Shown here: positions 18,166 through 26,243 of the stretch, piece after piece
Layout: each line of letters starts with the position of its first letter
How positions within the stretch are numbered: position 1 is the stretch's first letter
From: Bacteroidales bacterium
GTDB taxonomy: Bacteria > Bacteroidota > Bacteroidia > Bacteroidales > UBA932
Direction of reading: 5' to 3'
Assembly (NCBI GenBank): GCA_017631875.1
Contig: JAGBSL010000006.1
Location: 1 to 64,000 of the forward strand
Length of the DNA stretch: 64,000 bases
Position numbers and translations under genes: made by a program
Notes under the pieces: model-generated
Databases searched by the model: none
Told to the model about the DNA's origin: nothing
What the model saw: only the letters and a program-made list of their open reading frames with translations

Positions 18166-18205
18166 CCGGAGTGTCCTGCCTTCCTCGCCATGCAGGACAC
18201 TCCGG
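18166..18205. repeat. dispersed palindrome, family 3 (long-stem copy)
   Basis: CCGGAGTGTCCTGC and GCAGGACACTCCGG form a perfect 14-bp stem with a 12-nt loop, between the convergent ends of the mscS-like and aroC genes. It could also act as a transcription barrier for both genes, although no T tract follows. Confidence 0.8.
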
Positions 18206-18239
18206 TAAACCTTTGTCATTCAGAGAATTATACAAAACA

Positions 18240-19331
18240 CTACTTCAGAAGCGCCAGATCGGCAAGGGCGATGGCGGTCATGGCTTCGACTACCACAGGG
18301 GTGCGGAGGGCGAAGCAGGCATCGTGACGGCCCTTGATTTCGAGAGTGTCCATCTCGCCGGTCTGGAAGTTGAATGTCTGCTGGGCCTTGCGGATGCTGG
18401 ATGTCGGCTTGAACGCGACACGGAATGTCAGAGGCGCACCATTGGTGATGCCGCCATTGACCCCGCCTGCACCGTTCTTCAGAGGTCTTCCGTCCGCTCC
18501 TATAGGGTCATTATGCTCCGAGCCCTTCATCCTTGCCGCCTGGAAACCGTCTCCGAACTCAAGGCCACGCACTCCCGGGATCGAGAAGATTGCATGCGCG
18601 ATCATAGACTCCACGCTGTCCCAGAACGGCTCACCATATCCCGGGTCGATCTCCGGCACAGTACACTCCACAACCGCTCCAAGGCTGTCGCCTTCTTCCA
18701 TGGCCTTATCGATTGCCTCCTGCCACCTTGCCGGAAAATCATTTCCCCCACACATCGCTGCATGTGCTTCGTCCCCGCACGTCATTGCGAGGGCTTCGCC
18801 CGTGGCAATCTGTTCACATGAATCCAAAGACACACCTCCCAATTCCACCAGTCGGGCATTGACCTCCTTGGCAGGCGTCTCATCAAGAATGGTCAGACTA
18901 TAAAGCATCTTCTTGGCCACGACTCCTGCAGCAACGATTGGCAAAGTCAGCCTGCCAGAAAAATGTCCGCTGCCGCGAGGATCCTGATAGTCATCCCATT
19001 TCAGCGCTGCTGTCAGGTCTGCATGGCCCGGACGAGGCATAGCCGCGAACTGGCTGTAGTCCGAAGATTTCGTATTCATGTTCCTGAACACAATCGTCAG
19101 AGGCGCACCCGTGGTACATCCCTCATACACTCCGCTCACAAGCATAGGCTTGTCCTCCTCGATACGAGGAGTCGTGCCCTTAGCCCCGCTCTTGCGGCGG
19201 GCCAGATCCTGCACGAAGTCCTCCTCGGACAGTTCGATGCCAGGCTGCACGCCGTCCAATACCACACCGATGAGCTCGCCATGCGACTCACCGAATATCG
19301 ACACTCTGAATTTTCTACCGAATGTGTTCAT
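18240..19331 (-). CDS. aroC: chorismate synthase
   Basis: 363 residues. It converts EPSP to chorismate with reduced FMN, the last step of the shikimate pathway. Visible signatures are GRKFRVSIFGESHGELIG near the N-terminus, RPGHADLTAALKW, DYQDPRGSGHFSGR and the GVNGGITNG / FKPTSSI region. The start at 19331 (MNTFGRKFRV) fits the family better than 19358. Residues 174-185 (QIATGEALAMTC) are encoded by a dispersed palindrome and look like an inserted surface loop. Last gene of the aroB - aroDA - aroC cluster; an 89-nt gap separates it from aroDA. Confidence 0.93.
   Translation of the reverse strand: MNTFGRKFRVSIFGESHGELIGVVLDGVQPGIELSEEDFVQDLARRKSGAKGTTPRIEEDKPMLVSGVYEGCTTGAPLTIVFRNMNTKSSDYSQFAAMPRPGHADLTAALKWDDYQDPRGSGHFSGRLTLPIVAAGVVAKKMLYSLTILDETPAKEVNARLVELGGVSLDSCEQIATGEALAMTCGDEAHAAMCGGNDFPARWQEAIDKAMEEGDSLGAVVECTVPEIDPGYGEPFWDSVESMIAHAIFSIPGVRGLEFGDGFQAARMKGSEHNDPIGADGRPLKNGAGGVNGGITNGAPLTFRVAFKPTSSIRKAQQTFNFQTGEMDTLEIKGRHDACFALRTPVVVEAMTAIALADLALLK
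18778..18813. repeat. family 1 palindrome inside aroC
   Basis: A 36-nt segment beginning CACGTCATTGCGAGGG and ending CCCGTGGCAATCTGT, identical base for base to 20394-20429. It is read in frame and encodes QIATGEALAMTC in AroC. Confidence 0.85.
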
Positions 19332-19420
19332 ATCTGTTTCTGTTATCTCATTATCCATCAGCGCCTTACAGATTCTCCTTGCTCCCCTTTGACGGCAAGG
19401 ACATTTCGTAAAGCGCTCAG

Positions 19421-21529
19421 TTACTGCAACTTACGCTCCACAGCTGCGAATATATCATGGAACTGCGGGAAGGATTTGGCCACGCATGCTTCGTCGTCGA
19501 TGGTGATCGGGCTGTCGGCGCCGAGAGAGGCGACCTTCAGGGCCATGACCATGCGGTGGTCGTGGTGGGAGGTGTAGGCTCCGCCTTTCAGGAGACCGGG
19601 AGCGACAGATCCCTCGGCTTCGCTCGGGATGACAGGGGACATGAGTCTCTGAACCAAAGTGTGTCCTTCTATTATGAGTTCATCTTTCTCTATACATGCC
19701 TTCACTCCCATCTGGGTCAGCATTTCGAGGATTGCCCTTGCTCTATCGCTCTCCTTGTTTGCCAGACGTCCGACGCCTGCTAGTCTTGAGGTTCCCTGAC
19801 AGAAGGCAGCGAGGACCGCGAGGATCGGGAAGAGGTCCGGACAATTGGATGCATCGGCACTGAAGGCTTTCAAAGGTGCACGCTGGGCGGTGATGTTACC
19901 TCTGTCGCCATCCAGCTGAGAGAGGCTGGCGCCAGCATCCATGAGGATGTCCATGATCGAAAGATCCGCCTGGAGGGATGTTGTGTCAAGGCCGGAGAGT
20001 TCTGAGCGGCCAAACACTGCACCTGCCACAAGGAAGTTTGCGGCTGCACTCCAGTCGCCTTCAAGATTGATGTTGGCTGCTCTGTATTTCTGTCCTCCCT
20101 TCACCTTGAAGACCATCTCGGTGCAAAGCGACCAGTCTCCTCCTGATTCGAGGAAATCAGGTCCGCCGAGCATGTCGTTTCCGACCTTGATGCCGAACTT
20201 CTTCAGCACCTCGAGGGTTATGAACATGTATGGGATGCTCTTCGGATCCTTCACGATGACTGAGGAGTTCCTGTCGGCGAACGGCAGGGCCATCAGCAGA
20301 CCGGAGATGAGCTGGGAACCATGTTTACCTGAGATCTCTGCACGGCCGGCCTTAAGCGGACCTTTGACTGTGAGAGGTACGCGGAGGGGATCACACGTCA
20401 TTGCGAGGGCTTCGCCCGTGGCAATCTGTACAGACTGACACTCCGCCTCAAACGCCTCCATGATCTCACGTGCACCTGTCAGAGGACGGTTCAGAAGAGT
20501 CTTCTCTCCCGTGAATGTCACAGGACCGGCACAGAGCTGGGCCATTACAGGGATCATCATTCTGGTCAGCAGACCTGACTCTCCCACATGGAGCTCAGTC
20601 ATATCCATGCTTCCGAGACTTGCGGATATTCCCTTGATAGTCACTTCGGTTCCATTGACCTCAACCTCTGCTCCGAGGTTTCGGGCCACCTGAAGGGCGG
20701 CCTCATTATCCCCGCATGGGGTGTATCCATGAAGACGGGAGGTGCCTTCTGCCAATGCTGCAGCAATTATCGCCCTCTGGGCAAAGCTCTTGGATACCGG
20801 CATGACCAGCGGCTCAGACGTGTCAATGAACTTGAAGTTGCCATATGCAGCCTTGCGCATTTCATCCGTCGGCCACTGGCCAGGAGCGGCGGCCTCATCG
20901 GCACTGAGAGCCGCATATGTATATGGAGCACCATATTTCAGACAATCAAGACGAGACTGACGGCCTGCCTCGCCCATGCAGAACGCTATGAGGTCGATGT
21001 TCTCAGCCTTGGCCCATTCGTACAGTGCCATGACCTTCTCCACATCTTCCGAAGAATGCGCCGTGGTCACAAGCTTGACGATGTCGGCACCATGGTACTT
21101 GCACTTCTCCACCAGCGCCTTGAGCGCCTCGTATGAATCCGTTCCTTTGAAATCATGGTATGAGCGGATGAATATGGTTCCGTTTTCATGGGCGGCGCTG
21201 CGGACCCTCTTGGACATCTGCTTCTGCGCCTCGATCTCCACGTCCACATAACGCGCACCGGCCTCGATGGCCCTGACGAGCCTCTTTTCGGCGATCTGCA
21301 TCGCCTTGATCTCACGTGCCGAGTCCGTCAGTCCCTGCAGCGACGGCTCATTATGCGCCACCTCTGCAATACGGCATGTAGCCACCAGAGGCACATCGGA
21401 TGTGAACACGTTCTCTGTTTCCCTGGCCGACAGTTCGCACCTGTCCAGACGGATCTCCGCCATCTCGCAATGCTCCAGAGCCTCAAGAATCTGCTCTGCA
21501 GTCTTGTTCTGTATCGTTGTACAAATCAT
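19421..21529 (-). CDS. fused 3-dehydroquinate dehydratase (type I) / EPSP synthase
   Basis: 702 residues. Residues 1-~225 are a type I dehydroquinase (AroD): active-site His125 in RSYHDF and Schiff-base Lys152 in VKLVT, plus SYHDF/FCMGEAGRQSR. Residues ~240-702 are EPSP synthase (AroA): MPVSKSFAQRA, SGLLTRM, GEKTLLNRP, GSQLISGLLMALP and DHRMVMA. The fusion therefore covers steps 3 and 6 of the shikimate pathway. Two dispersed palindromes are read in frame: residues 368-379 (QIATGEALAMTC) and about 630-641 (VIPSEAEGS). It lies between aroB and aroC. Both catalytic halves keep their key residues and look active. Confidence 0.9.
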   Translation of the reverse strand: MICTTIQNKTAEQILEALEHCEMAEIRLDRCELSARETENVFTSDVPLVATCRIAEVAHNEPSLQGLTDSAREIKAMQIAEKRLVRAIEAGARYVDVEIEAQKQMSKRVRSAAHENGTIFIRSYHDFKGTDSYEALKALVEKCKYHGADIVKLVTTAHSSEDVEKVMALYEWAKAENIDLIAFCMGEAGRQSRLDCLKYGAPYTYAALSADEAAAPGQWPTDEMRKAAYGNFKFIDTSEPLVMPVSKSFAQRAIIAAALAEGTSRLHGYTPCGDNEAALQVARNLGAEVEVNGTEVTIKGISASLGSMDMTELHVGESGLLTRMMIPVMAQLCAGPVTFTGEKTLLNRPLTGAREIMEAFEAECQSVQIATGEALAMTCDPLRVPLTVKGPLKAGRAEISGKHGSQLISGLLMALPFADRNSSVIVKDPKSIPYMFITLEVLKKFGIKVGNDMLGGPDFLESGGDWSLCTEMVFKVKGGQKYRAANINLEGDWSAAANFLVAGAVFGRSELSGLDTTSLQADLSIMDILMDAGASLSQLDGDRGNITAQRAPLKAFSADASNCPDLFPILAVLAAFCQGTSRLAGVGRLANKESDRARAILEMLTQMGVKACIEKDELIIEGHTLVQRLMSPVIPSEAEGSVAPGLLKGGAYTSHHDHRMVMALKVASLGADSPITIDDEACVAKSFPQFHDIFAAVERKLQ
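19606..19635. repeat. family 2 palindrome inside the aroDA gene
   Basis: CAGATCCCTCGGCTTCGCTC GGGATGACAGG-type inverted repeat (TCCCTCGG ... CTCGGGA arms). It lies just before the DHRMVMA motif of the EPSP synthase half and encodes VIPSEAEGS in frame. Confidence 0.7.
20394..20429. repeat. family 1 palindrome inside the aroDA gene
   Basis: 36 nt identical to 18778-18813 in aroC, read in the same frame and giving the same 12-residue peptide QIATGEALAMTC at residues 368-379 of the fusion protein. Confidence 0.85.
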
Positions 21530-21542
21530 AGTTCTAACTTTT

Positions 21543-21570
21543 TGTCATTTCGAGCGCAGTCGAGAAATCT
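21543..21570. repeat. family 2 palindrome between aroB and aroDA
   Basis: TGTCATTTCGAGCGCAGTCG AGAAATCT-type element (CATTTCGA / TCGAGAAAT arms). Its end overlaps the aroB stop codon (21569-21571), so the element supplies part of the stop. Confidence 0.65.
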
Positions 21571-22702
21571 ACGCCAGCAGCCCCACAACTTCATCCACTG
21601 TCAGGTCATGCATGACCACATCACCGATGGCGCGCGGCAGCACGAAATGCACCTTGCCGTTCTCTGCCTTCTTGTCCTTGCGCATCGCTTCTGCCATGTC
21701 GTGGATGCTGTATGGGTTGATGATCAGGAGCAGGCATGCATCCAGATCATGCTCTATGGCAGCGGCGAATCCCGGCTCCGCCATCTCCAGCTTCTCCGCC
21801 AGCTGCGCAGCATATACCATTCCAAGCGCCACTGCATGACCATGATCTATGTCATTATGCTTCTTATGTGCCAATGCTTCGATTGCGTGGCCGAATGTAT
21901 GGCCGAGATTCAGCTTCATGCGCTCGCCGCTCTCGAACTGGTCGCGCGAAACCACTCCTGCCTTCACCCTCGCAGCCGCAGCAATCAGCGGAGTCAGCTC
22001 CGTAAGCCTTCCTGTCAGAGCCTCCGGCCAACGTGCCTCACCGTCACTCAAGGTTGCTCCCGCACACAATTCTATGAAATCATTAGTCAGCGACTTCAGA
22101 AGACCTGCAGCCACTTCGTAATTACCGTCATCCTCTATGATGAATGTCTTGAGCATCTCCGCAGCTCCGGCCTGGAAGTCCTCCATCGGAAGGCTCTCCA
22201 GAACCTGCGGACATACATACGTAAACTCCGGCTGACGGATCACCCCGAGCATGTTCTTATAGCCGCCCATATTGACGCCGGTCTTGCCGCCAATCGCCGC
22301 ATCCACCTGCGCCAGAAGGGTCGTAGGCACATACGCAAAGCGCACTCCCCTCTTATATATTGACGCCGCAAAACCCACCATATCCGTGGTTATGCCACCA
22401 CCGATCGCCAGCACGAGAGCATCTCTATCAGCACCATTTTCCAGCAGCCATCCGCATATGTCCATGACGGTATCCATGCACTTGGCTTCCTCTGACGCCT
22501 CAACCAACATTCCAGGCGCACCGCGACGGTTCAGCATCTGCGACATCTCATACGCCGCCGAACAGCCCATCGCCACATTGCTGTCCATCACGACATACAC
22601 ATGCTCATACGGCTCCAGGCACGCCTCCAGCCTTTCCACACCTTCTTCCACAAGAATACGGCTGACAACCTGATTCCCGTCGTATATATTTATCTGCTCC
22701 AT
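21569..22702 (-). CDS. aroB: 3-dehydroquinate synthase
   Basis: 377 residues. It makes 3-dehydroquinate from DAHP using NAD and a divalent metal (step 2 of the shikimate pathway). Family signatures include AIGGGITTDMVGFAASIYKRGV (NAD-binding Gly-rich segment), VPTTLLAQVDAAIGGKTGVN, the metal-binding Glu in EMLKTF and LNLGHTFGHAIE, and HGHAVALGM. Metal ligands E, H and H are all present. First gene of the aroB - aroDA - aroC cluster, 39 nt upstream of aroDA, with a TATATTTG promoter box about 20 nt before its ATG. Confidence 0.93.
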   Translation of the reverse strand: MEQINIYDGNQVVSRILVEEGVERLEACLEPYEHVYVVMDSNVAMGCSAAYEMSQMLNRRGAPGMLVEASEEAKCMDTVMDICGWLLENGADRDALVLAIGGGITTDMVGFAASIYKRGVRFAYVPTTLLAQVDAAIGGKTGVNMGGYKNMLGVIRQPEFTYVCPQVLESLPMEDFQAGAAEMLKTFIIEDDGNYEVAAGLLKSLTNDFIELCAGATLSDGEARWPEALTGRLTELTPLIAAAARVKAGVVSRDQFESGERMKLNLGHTFGHAIEALAHKKHNDIDHGHAVALGMVYAAQLAEKLEMAEPGFAAAIEHDLDACLLLIINPYSIHDMAEAMRKDKKAENGKVHFVLPRAIGDVVMHDLTVDEVVGLLA

Positions 22703-22723
22703 AGATTACTGTTTTACAATCTA

Positions 22724-22731
22724 CAAATATA
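22724..22731 (-). promoter_or_regulatory. Bacteroidetes -7 box (TATATTTG) of the aro operon
   Basis: TATATTTG on the minus strand fits TAnnTTTG and lies about 22 nt upstream of the aroB start. No -33 TTTG is evident. Confidence 0.45.
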
Positions 22732-22773
22732 ACAATCTTTTGTCGGATATTAGGCGCTGCTATGGGTATTGCT

Positions 22774-22866
22774 GTGAGGGCTGGGGCAATTTCCTATGTT
22801 ATTTGCACTAGACACCCTGATTGTGGTGAGGGGCTGGAGCAGTTTACCTTGTATTTTGCACTATAC
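22774..22866. repeat. imperfect direct repeat in non-coding stretch
   Basis: GTGAGGGCTGGGGCAATTT...TATTTGCACTA (22774-22810) and GTGAGGGGCTGGAGCAGTTT...TATTTTGCACTA (22826-22864) are about 40-nt imperfect repeats. No gene is seen in the 430-nt stretch 22703-23130; it holds this repeat, the inverted repeats at 22931-23039 and the tRNA promoter. Confidence 0.5.
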
Positions 22867-22930
22867 TCCTTCCGGGAGAGGGGAGGACAGATGAAGAATG
22901 CTCTGAGTCTGAACATACCTGAGCGAACAC

Positions 22931-23039
22931 ACCTTGGACGCTTTCCCTGATATATCCGTCCAAGGTACCGTGATATTCACTATTATAGAAGGTTTTAAGC
23001 ACCACCTTGGTCAGTTCTATAGGGTTTTCCGTCCAAGGT
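22931..23039. repeat. two copies of an ACCTTGG / CGTCCAAGGT inverted repeat
   Basis: Copy one: ACCTTGGACG (22931-22940) and CGTCCAAGGT (22957-22966), a perfect 10-bp stem with a 16-nt loop. Copy two: ACCTTGG (23004-23010) and CGTCCAAGGT (23030-23039), a 7-bp stem. They lie just upstream of the tRNA-Leu promoter; role unknown (operator or remnant of a mobile element). Confidence 0.55.
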
Positions 23040-23049
23040 ATGTCATTTA

Positions 23050-23081
23050 TTTTGCAATTTCCGAAATTTCCGATACCTTTG
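23050..23081 (+). promoter_or_regulatory. promoter of tRNA-Leu
   Basis: TTTTG at 23050-23054, 19 nt, then TACCTTTG at 23074-23081: an excellent Bacteroidetes promoter. The start site near 23088 precedes the tRNA by about 43 nt. Confidence 0.75.
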
Positions 23082-23130
23082 CACTCCTTAACCAGAAGGT
23101 CTATCCTTCACGTGCTTTAAAAGCACACCA

Positions 23131-23212
23131 GCCCGGATGGCGGAATCGGTAGACGCGCTGGTCTCAAACACCAGTGGAGCAATCCGTGCCGGTTCGATCC
23201 CGGCTCCGGGTA
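23131..23212 (+). tRNA. tRNA-Leu (anticodon CAA)
   Basis: The acceptor arms GCCCGGA and TCCGGGT pair over 7 bp with a G.T closing pair. The D-arm starts TGGCGGAATCGGTAGACGC, the anticodon stem is CTGGT/ACCAG with loop CTCAAAC (anticodon CAA, reading UUG), there is a variable arm of class II size, and the T-arm is CCGG-TTCGATC-CCGG. The 3' CCA is not fully encoded. The 3' end serves as the integration site of the downstream island. Confidence 0.93.
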
Positions 23213-23213
23213 C
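23199..23213. other. attL-type direct repeat (tRNA 3' end)
   Basis: CCCGGCTCCGGGTAC at the 3' end of tRNA-Leu, repeated exactly at 48538-48552. After recombination it keeps the tRNA intact. Confidence 0.8.
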
Positions 23214-23218
23214 CCGTT

Positions 23219-23255
23219 AAATCGCAAATCTTTGATTTTCAAGGATTTGCGATTT
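23219..23255 (+). terminator. hairpin downstream of tRNA-Leu
   Basis: AAATCGCAAATC and GATTTGCGATTT form a perfect 12-bp stem with a 13-nt loop, followed by a T-rich tract. It probably terminates the tRNA transcript using island DNA in place of the displaced native terminator. Confidence 0.65.
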
Positions 23256-23266
23256 CTCTTTTGGAT

Positions 23267-23287
23267 TTTGCACCACGGTTGCACCAC
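23267..23287. other. putative recombinase arm-type sites, left end
   Basis: Two direct copies of TTGCACCAC (23268-23276 and 23279-23287). The same motif, as GTGGTGCAA / TTGCACCAC, occurs three times next to the integrase at 48361-48409. Confidence 0.5.
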
Positions 23288-23297
23288 AACTTTTTAG

Positions 23298-25190
23298 TCA
23301 GTTTTCATCTATTTTATCAAAATTAAGAGCTATTACTTCAAACGATATCTTTTTACTTTGGTCGTTCGGATGCGAGAAAATATAACTTATTGTAGATTCT
23401 GAACTCTTTCCTAAACATTGCACATAATACTTGTGCTGACATGTTTCCTTTTGAATCAAATTCAAGACTCTTGTCATATTCTTGCCTAAAACAAATATCA
23501 CTAATGCAACATTAGAATCATGCCATGTCAAATAGCGTCCAAACAGTTGATCGATTGCGTTCTTGTGATACTTCGGTCCCTTCCAGATTTTGCATTCAAC
23601 AATACATAAATTTCGAGAATCGCTGGCTCGCCTTATCAAGATATCAGTTTTCCCCAGTCTATTATATGTTTCAGGCGTAACCGTTGCATCTCCATACTTT
23701 AATGACAATGCATTCACCATTACATCCCTCATACCCTCTTCGTCCTTCCCTCGATATAAAGAAGGTAATCGTTCCATACTCTGCCCTGCTTGTATTATAT
23801 CTTTAATAACTGATTCTGTCATAGAATCAGCCTCGGACTTCTCCTTTGATTCAATGTCATTCAACAATTTTTGAGCATGTTCAATAGATAGTACATATTT
23901 ATCATCCACATAGTCTATTATGCTATAAGACCAGTTTAAATGAATTCCGCATTGTTTCTGTACATCTATTAATTTAATTCCATATGATAAAGCAAGAGCT
24001 GCCAATCTGCGAGAAAAAGTAATCATTAACCCCCACCACTCACCAAGGCATTTAAAGATTTCGGGGTTATCTCCTTCTTCAAACTCTCCCTTTAGACCAC
24101 GTTGTGCAAAAGAGTAAAACCTATCCTCTACATACTTCCAGTATTCTATATCTTGCTCATATCTACTTATCATATCATGACAAGCCTCTATTTGCTTTTC
24201 CGGCATTAATAGCTTTCCGGTCCTTTCATCAACCGCCTCTTTAGGAACTTTTTTCCAATCATTCAAAGCTTGTGCGGTCACTTGTATAGCCTTTTTGCGC
24301 TCCTCAATCCTAGCTAACGGATAAAAAGCATCAGCAAACTCCTTAAAAGGATAAAGGAGAGATATAATATATCTAACCTTATCATCTTGAGAGACACACC
24401 TTTTTAGGTTGTCCTCTATTTCTTCAATTAAGCCACCATCTCGACATACAAGTACCTCATCATTGAAATCATCATATGCTTCTTGTATATATTCGGGGAG
24501 TTCTACCTCATGTCGAATCCTCCACCTTCCTTGAAGCGCATCTTTAAGATTCCTTCTTTTCCCATATGGATTAGTCATATATGGCAGATCGTATTCCGTA
24601 CGCACCCAATCTACGCACATATATGCTCCACCACTTTTATATGCCTCAAAAAATGTATCCTCAATAATTCTATTCTTAGCATAAACTTTCTGCGTATAGG
24701 GCAACCTCTTTTTTCTTACATAACGAAGATAACTGGCGTTTATCTCTTTAATTCTAGCAACATCTGAGGACGTCAAAAATGGATAAATAGCCTCTGAGTC
24801 TTTCATATATTTTTTCTCAGCAGACAGATGCCACCTACATGTAAATTCTTCCACCAAATCTCGCTCCCAAGCATCAGCATCAGATTGATGTTCCAACTCA
24901 TACGTTCGTAAGCATAGGGCAAAGTAATTGTCAAATATCTCTTTTACACCAATGCTGTCATACATTTTAAGCCAATAAGCAACAAAACCAACCGCAACTA
25001 TTGGACACGACAACTCGGCTTCTTCAGATAGATGTTTTTCTCTAAGTATGCCCTTGTCGTTTAGATAATCTACAAAATAAAAAACATTATTATGTAATTC
25101 CACAATAGCGCCTGTTTGATTCGTCTGCCAATAGTCTATTATTGTCCTACTAGATCCTCGCGATATTTTGGGAAACAAAGTATCTTGCAT
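23298..25190 (-). CDS. large protein with C-terminal PD-(D/E)XK nuclease domain
   Basis: 630 residues from the ATG at 25190 (a TTG lies 9 codons upstream). Residues 1-~470 form a helical, charged region I do not recognise. The last ~120 residues carry a restriction-endonuclease-like motif: Asp516 in GKTDILIRR, then Glu532-x-Lys534 in CIVECKIW, followed by a QLFGRYLTW helix. This fits a DNA-cleaving PD-(D/E)XK nuclease. No methyltransferase is adjacent. As the first gene inside the island next to attL, and AT-rich, it is likely a cargo defence nuclease; the N-terminal region may sense the trigger. Confidence 0.65.
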   Translation of the reverse strand: MQDTLFPKISRGSSRTIIDYWQTNQTGAIVELHNNVFYFVDYLNDKGILREKHLSEEAELSCPIVAVGFVAYWLKMYDSIGVKEIFDNYFALCLRTYELEHQSDADAWERDLVEEFTCRWHLSAEKKYMKDSEAIYPFLTSSDVARIKEINASYLRYVRKKRLPYTQKVYAKNRIIEDTFFEAYKSGGAYMCVDWVRTEYDLPYMTNPYGKRRNLKDALQGRWRIRHEVELPEYIQEAYDDFNDEVLVCRDGGLIEEIEDNLKRCVSQDDKVRYIISLLYPFKEFADAFYPLARIEERKKAIQVTAQALNDWKKVPKEAVDERTGKLLMPEKQIEACHDMISRYEQDIEYWKYVEDRFYSFAQRGLKGEFEEGDNPEIFKCLGEWWGLMITFSRRLAALALSYGIKLIDVQKQCGIHLNWSYSIIDYVDDKYVLSIEHAQKLLNDIESKEKSEADSMTESVIKDIIQAGQSMERLPSLYRGKDEEGMRDVMVNALSLKYGDATVTPETYNRLGKTDILIRRASDSRNLCIVECKIWKGPKYHKNAIDQLFGRYLTWHDSNVALVIFVLGKNMTRVLNLIQKETCQHKYYVQCLGKSSESTISYIFSHPNDQSKKISFEVIALNFDKIDEN

Positions 25191-25454
25191 ATTTATTATA
25201 CATTTTACATTATCCAAAATAAAAACATCCGAACCTCAAAATCCTGGAAGATTGTCATTCAAACACAAAAGGTTCATCATTCTAATAACTAATCCGCTTC
25301 AAGAGACTATTAATTATTCATTCTCAACAAAGTTATATGATATGGCAGCATATTCCAATATATTATAATATACAAAAATAAAACACTCCACACCTCATCC
25401 CATCTAAATCTTATAATTTTCATTATTTATAAGTGCCCAATATTGTGGATTAAT

Positions 25455-25487
25455 AGAGATATAATCTCTTTATTTTTAGTACATTTG
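25455..25487 (+). promoter_or_regulatory. promoter with overlapping palindrome for the kinase operon
   Basis: TACATTTG at 25480-25487 matches the -7 consensus, 22 nt before the ATG at 25509. AGAGATATAATCTCT (25455-25469) is a perfect 6-bp palindrome with a 3-nt centre in the -33 region and is a candidate operator. The rest of 25191-25508 is AT-rich with no gene. Confidence 0.45.
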
Positions 25488-25508
25488 CTAGACATTTCTT
25501 TACAAAAT

Positions 25509-26243
25509 ATGGAAACCATAAAAAATCTAATATACCATTCATACGAAACTCTTTTCTCAAGCAAGAATCGAGTTCAAAAAGAGCAGATTTTATTCACAAT
25601 AATTGAATTGAAAAACAGTAATCCCGACCTTGCCAATATCAAGCAATCTAAGTACAAAGATTTTAAAGACTTCTGCGTTTCCTATATCACAAACAAAAAC
25701 ACTTTAGACTACAATCACTCCACATATTCTGAAAACATCATATTAGACCTACTCACCACCTGTAAATTTACTACTGAAGAAACATATCATCTTCTTGTCT
25801 TTATACAAAGTCTATATAAAGACTCACACCTCAATCACACCAATATTGAAGCTCAAATAGTCCAACATAGAATACTTATAGCGAGACAACATCGTAAATG
25901 GTTTAAATTTATATTATTGACCCTATCACAAAAAACCACATACACAGTAATTGCACTTATATTCTTCTTCACAATGGAACTTCTAATCTTGTTACCTGCT
26001 CCATGCGAAGTAATGGAAATAATTTCTTTTGAGAAAGTTAATTACTGTAGTGATCCAATAATAAACCACATTGTAAATGCACTAAGTCTACATATAGAAT
26101 TTTTAGATGGAGCCACCTTAAGTGCCGCTACTGCTACTGGGGTAATACTTATAGGTGGTTGGAATTTAATCTATATCATTCTAATTGTAAACATACTATT
26201 TAAGAACCTATTAACGAGAATTGAAATATATGATCCCGAATAG
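25509..26243 (+). CDS. uncharacterised protein with two C-terminal membrane segments
   Basis: 244 residues. Residues 1-~130 are a soluble helical domain rich in Lys, Asn and Ile. Two hydrophobic segments follow, around TYTVIALIFFFTMELLILLP and ILIGGWNLIYIILIVNILF, separated by about 45 residues that include TLSAATATG. A two-TM pore-loop layout is possible, but no selectivity motif is clear. I do not recognise the family. The 3' end overlaps the kinase gene by 14 nt, so it is co-translated with it and may be the membrane effector or sensor of the operon. Start chosen at METIKNLIY. Confidence 0.6.
   Translation: METIKNLIYHSYETLFSSKNRVQKEQILFTIIELKNSNPDLANIKQSKYKDFKDFCVSYITNKNTLDYNHSTYSENIILDLLTTCKFTTEETYHLLVFIQSLYKDSHLNHTNIEAQIVQHRILIARQHRKWFKFILLTLSQKTTYTVIALIFFFTMELLILLPAPCEVMEIISFEKVNYCSDPIINHIVNALSLHIEFLDGATLSAATATGVILIGGWNLIYIILIVNILFKNLLTRIEIYDPE

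Noticed and set aside
18000..18821. Plus-strand ORF covering the aroC 3' part
   Set aside because: It is antisense to the well-supported chorismate synthase; composition is typical of a shadow frame.
23219..23255. Second att site or integron attC
   Set aside because: The AAATCGCAAATC hairpin behaves like a terminator after the tRNA; no integron integrase or cassette array is present.
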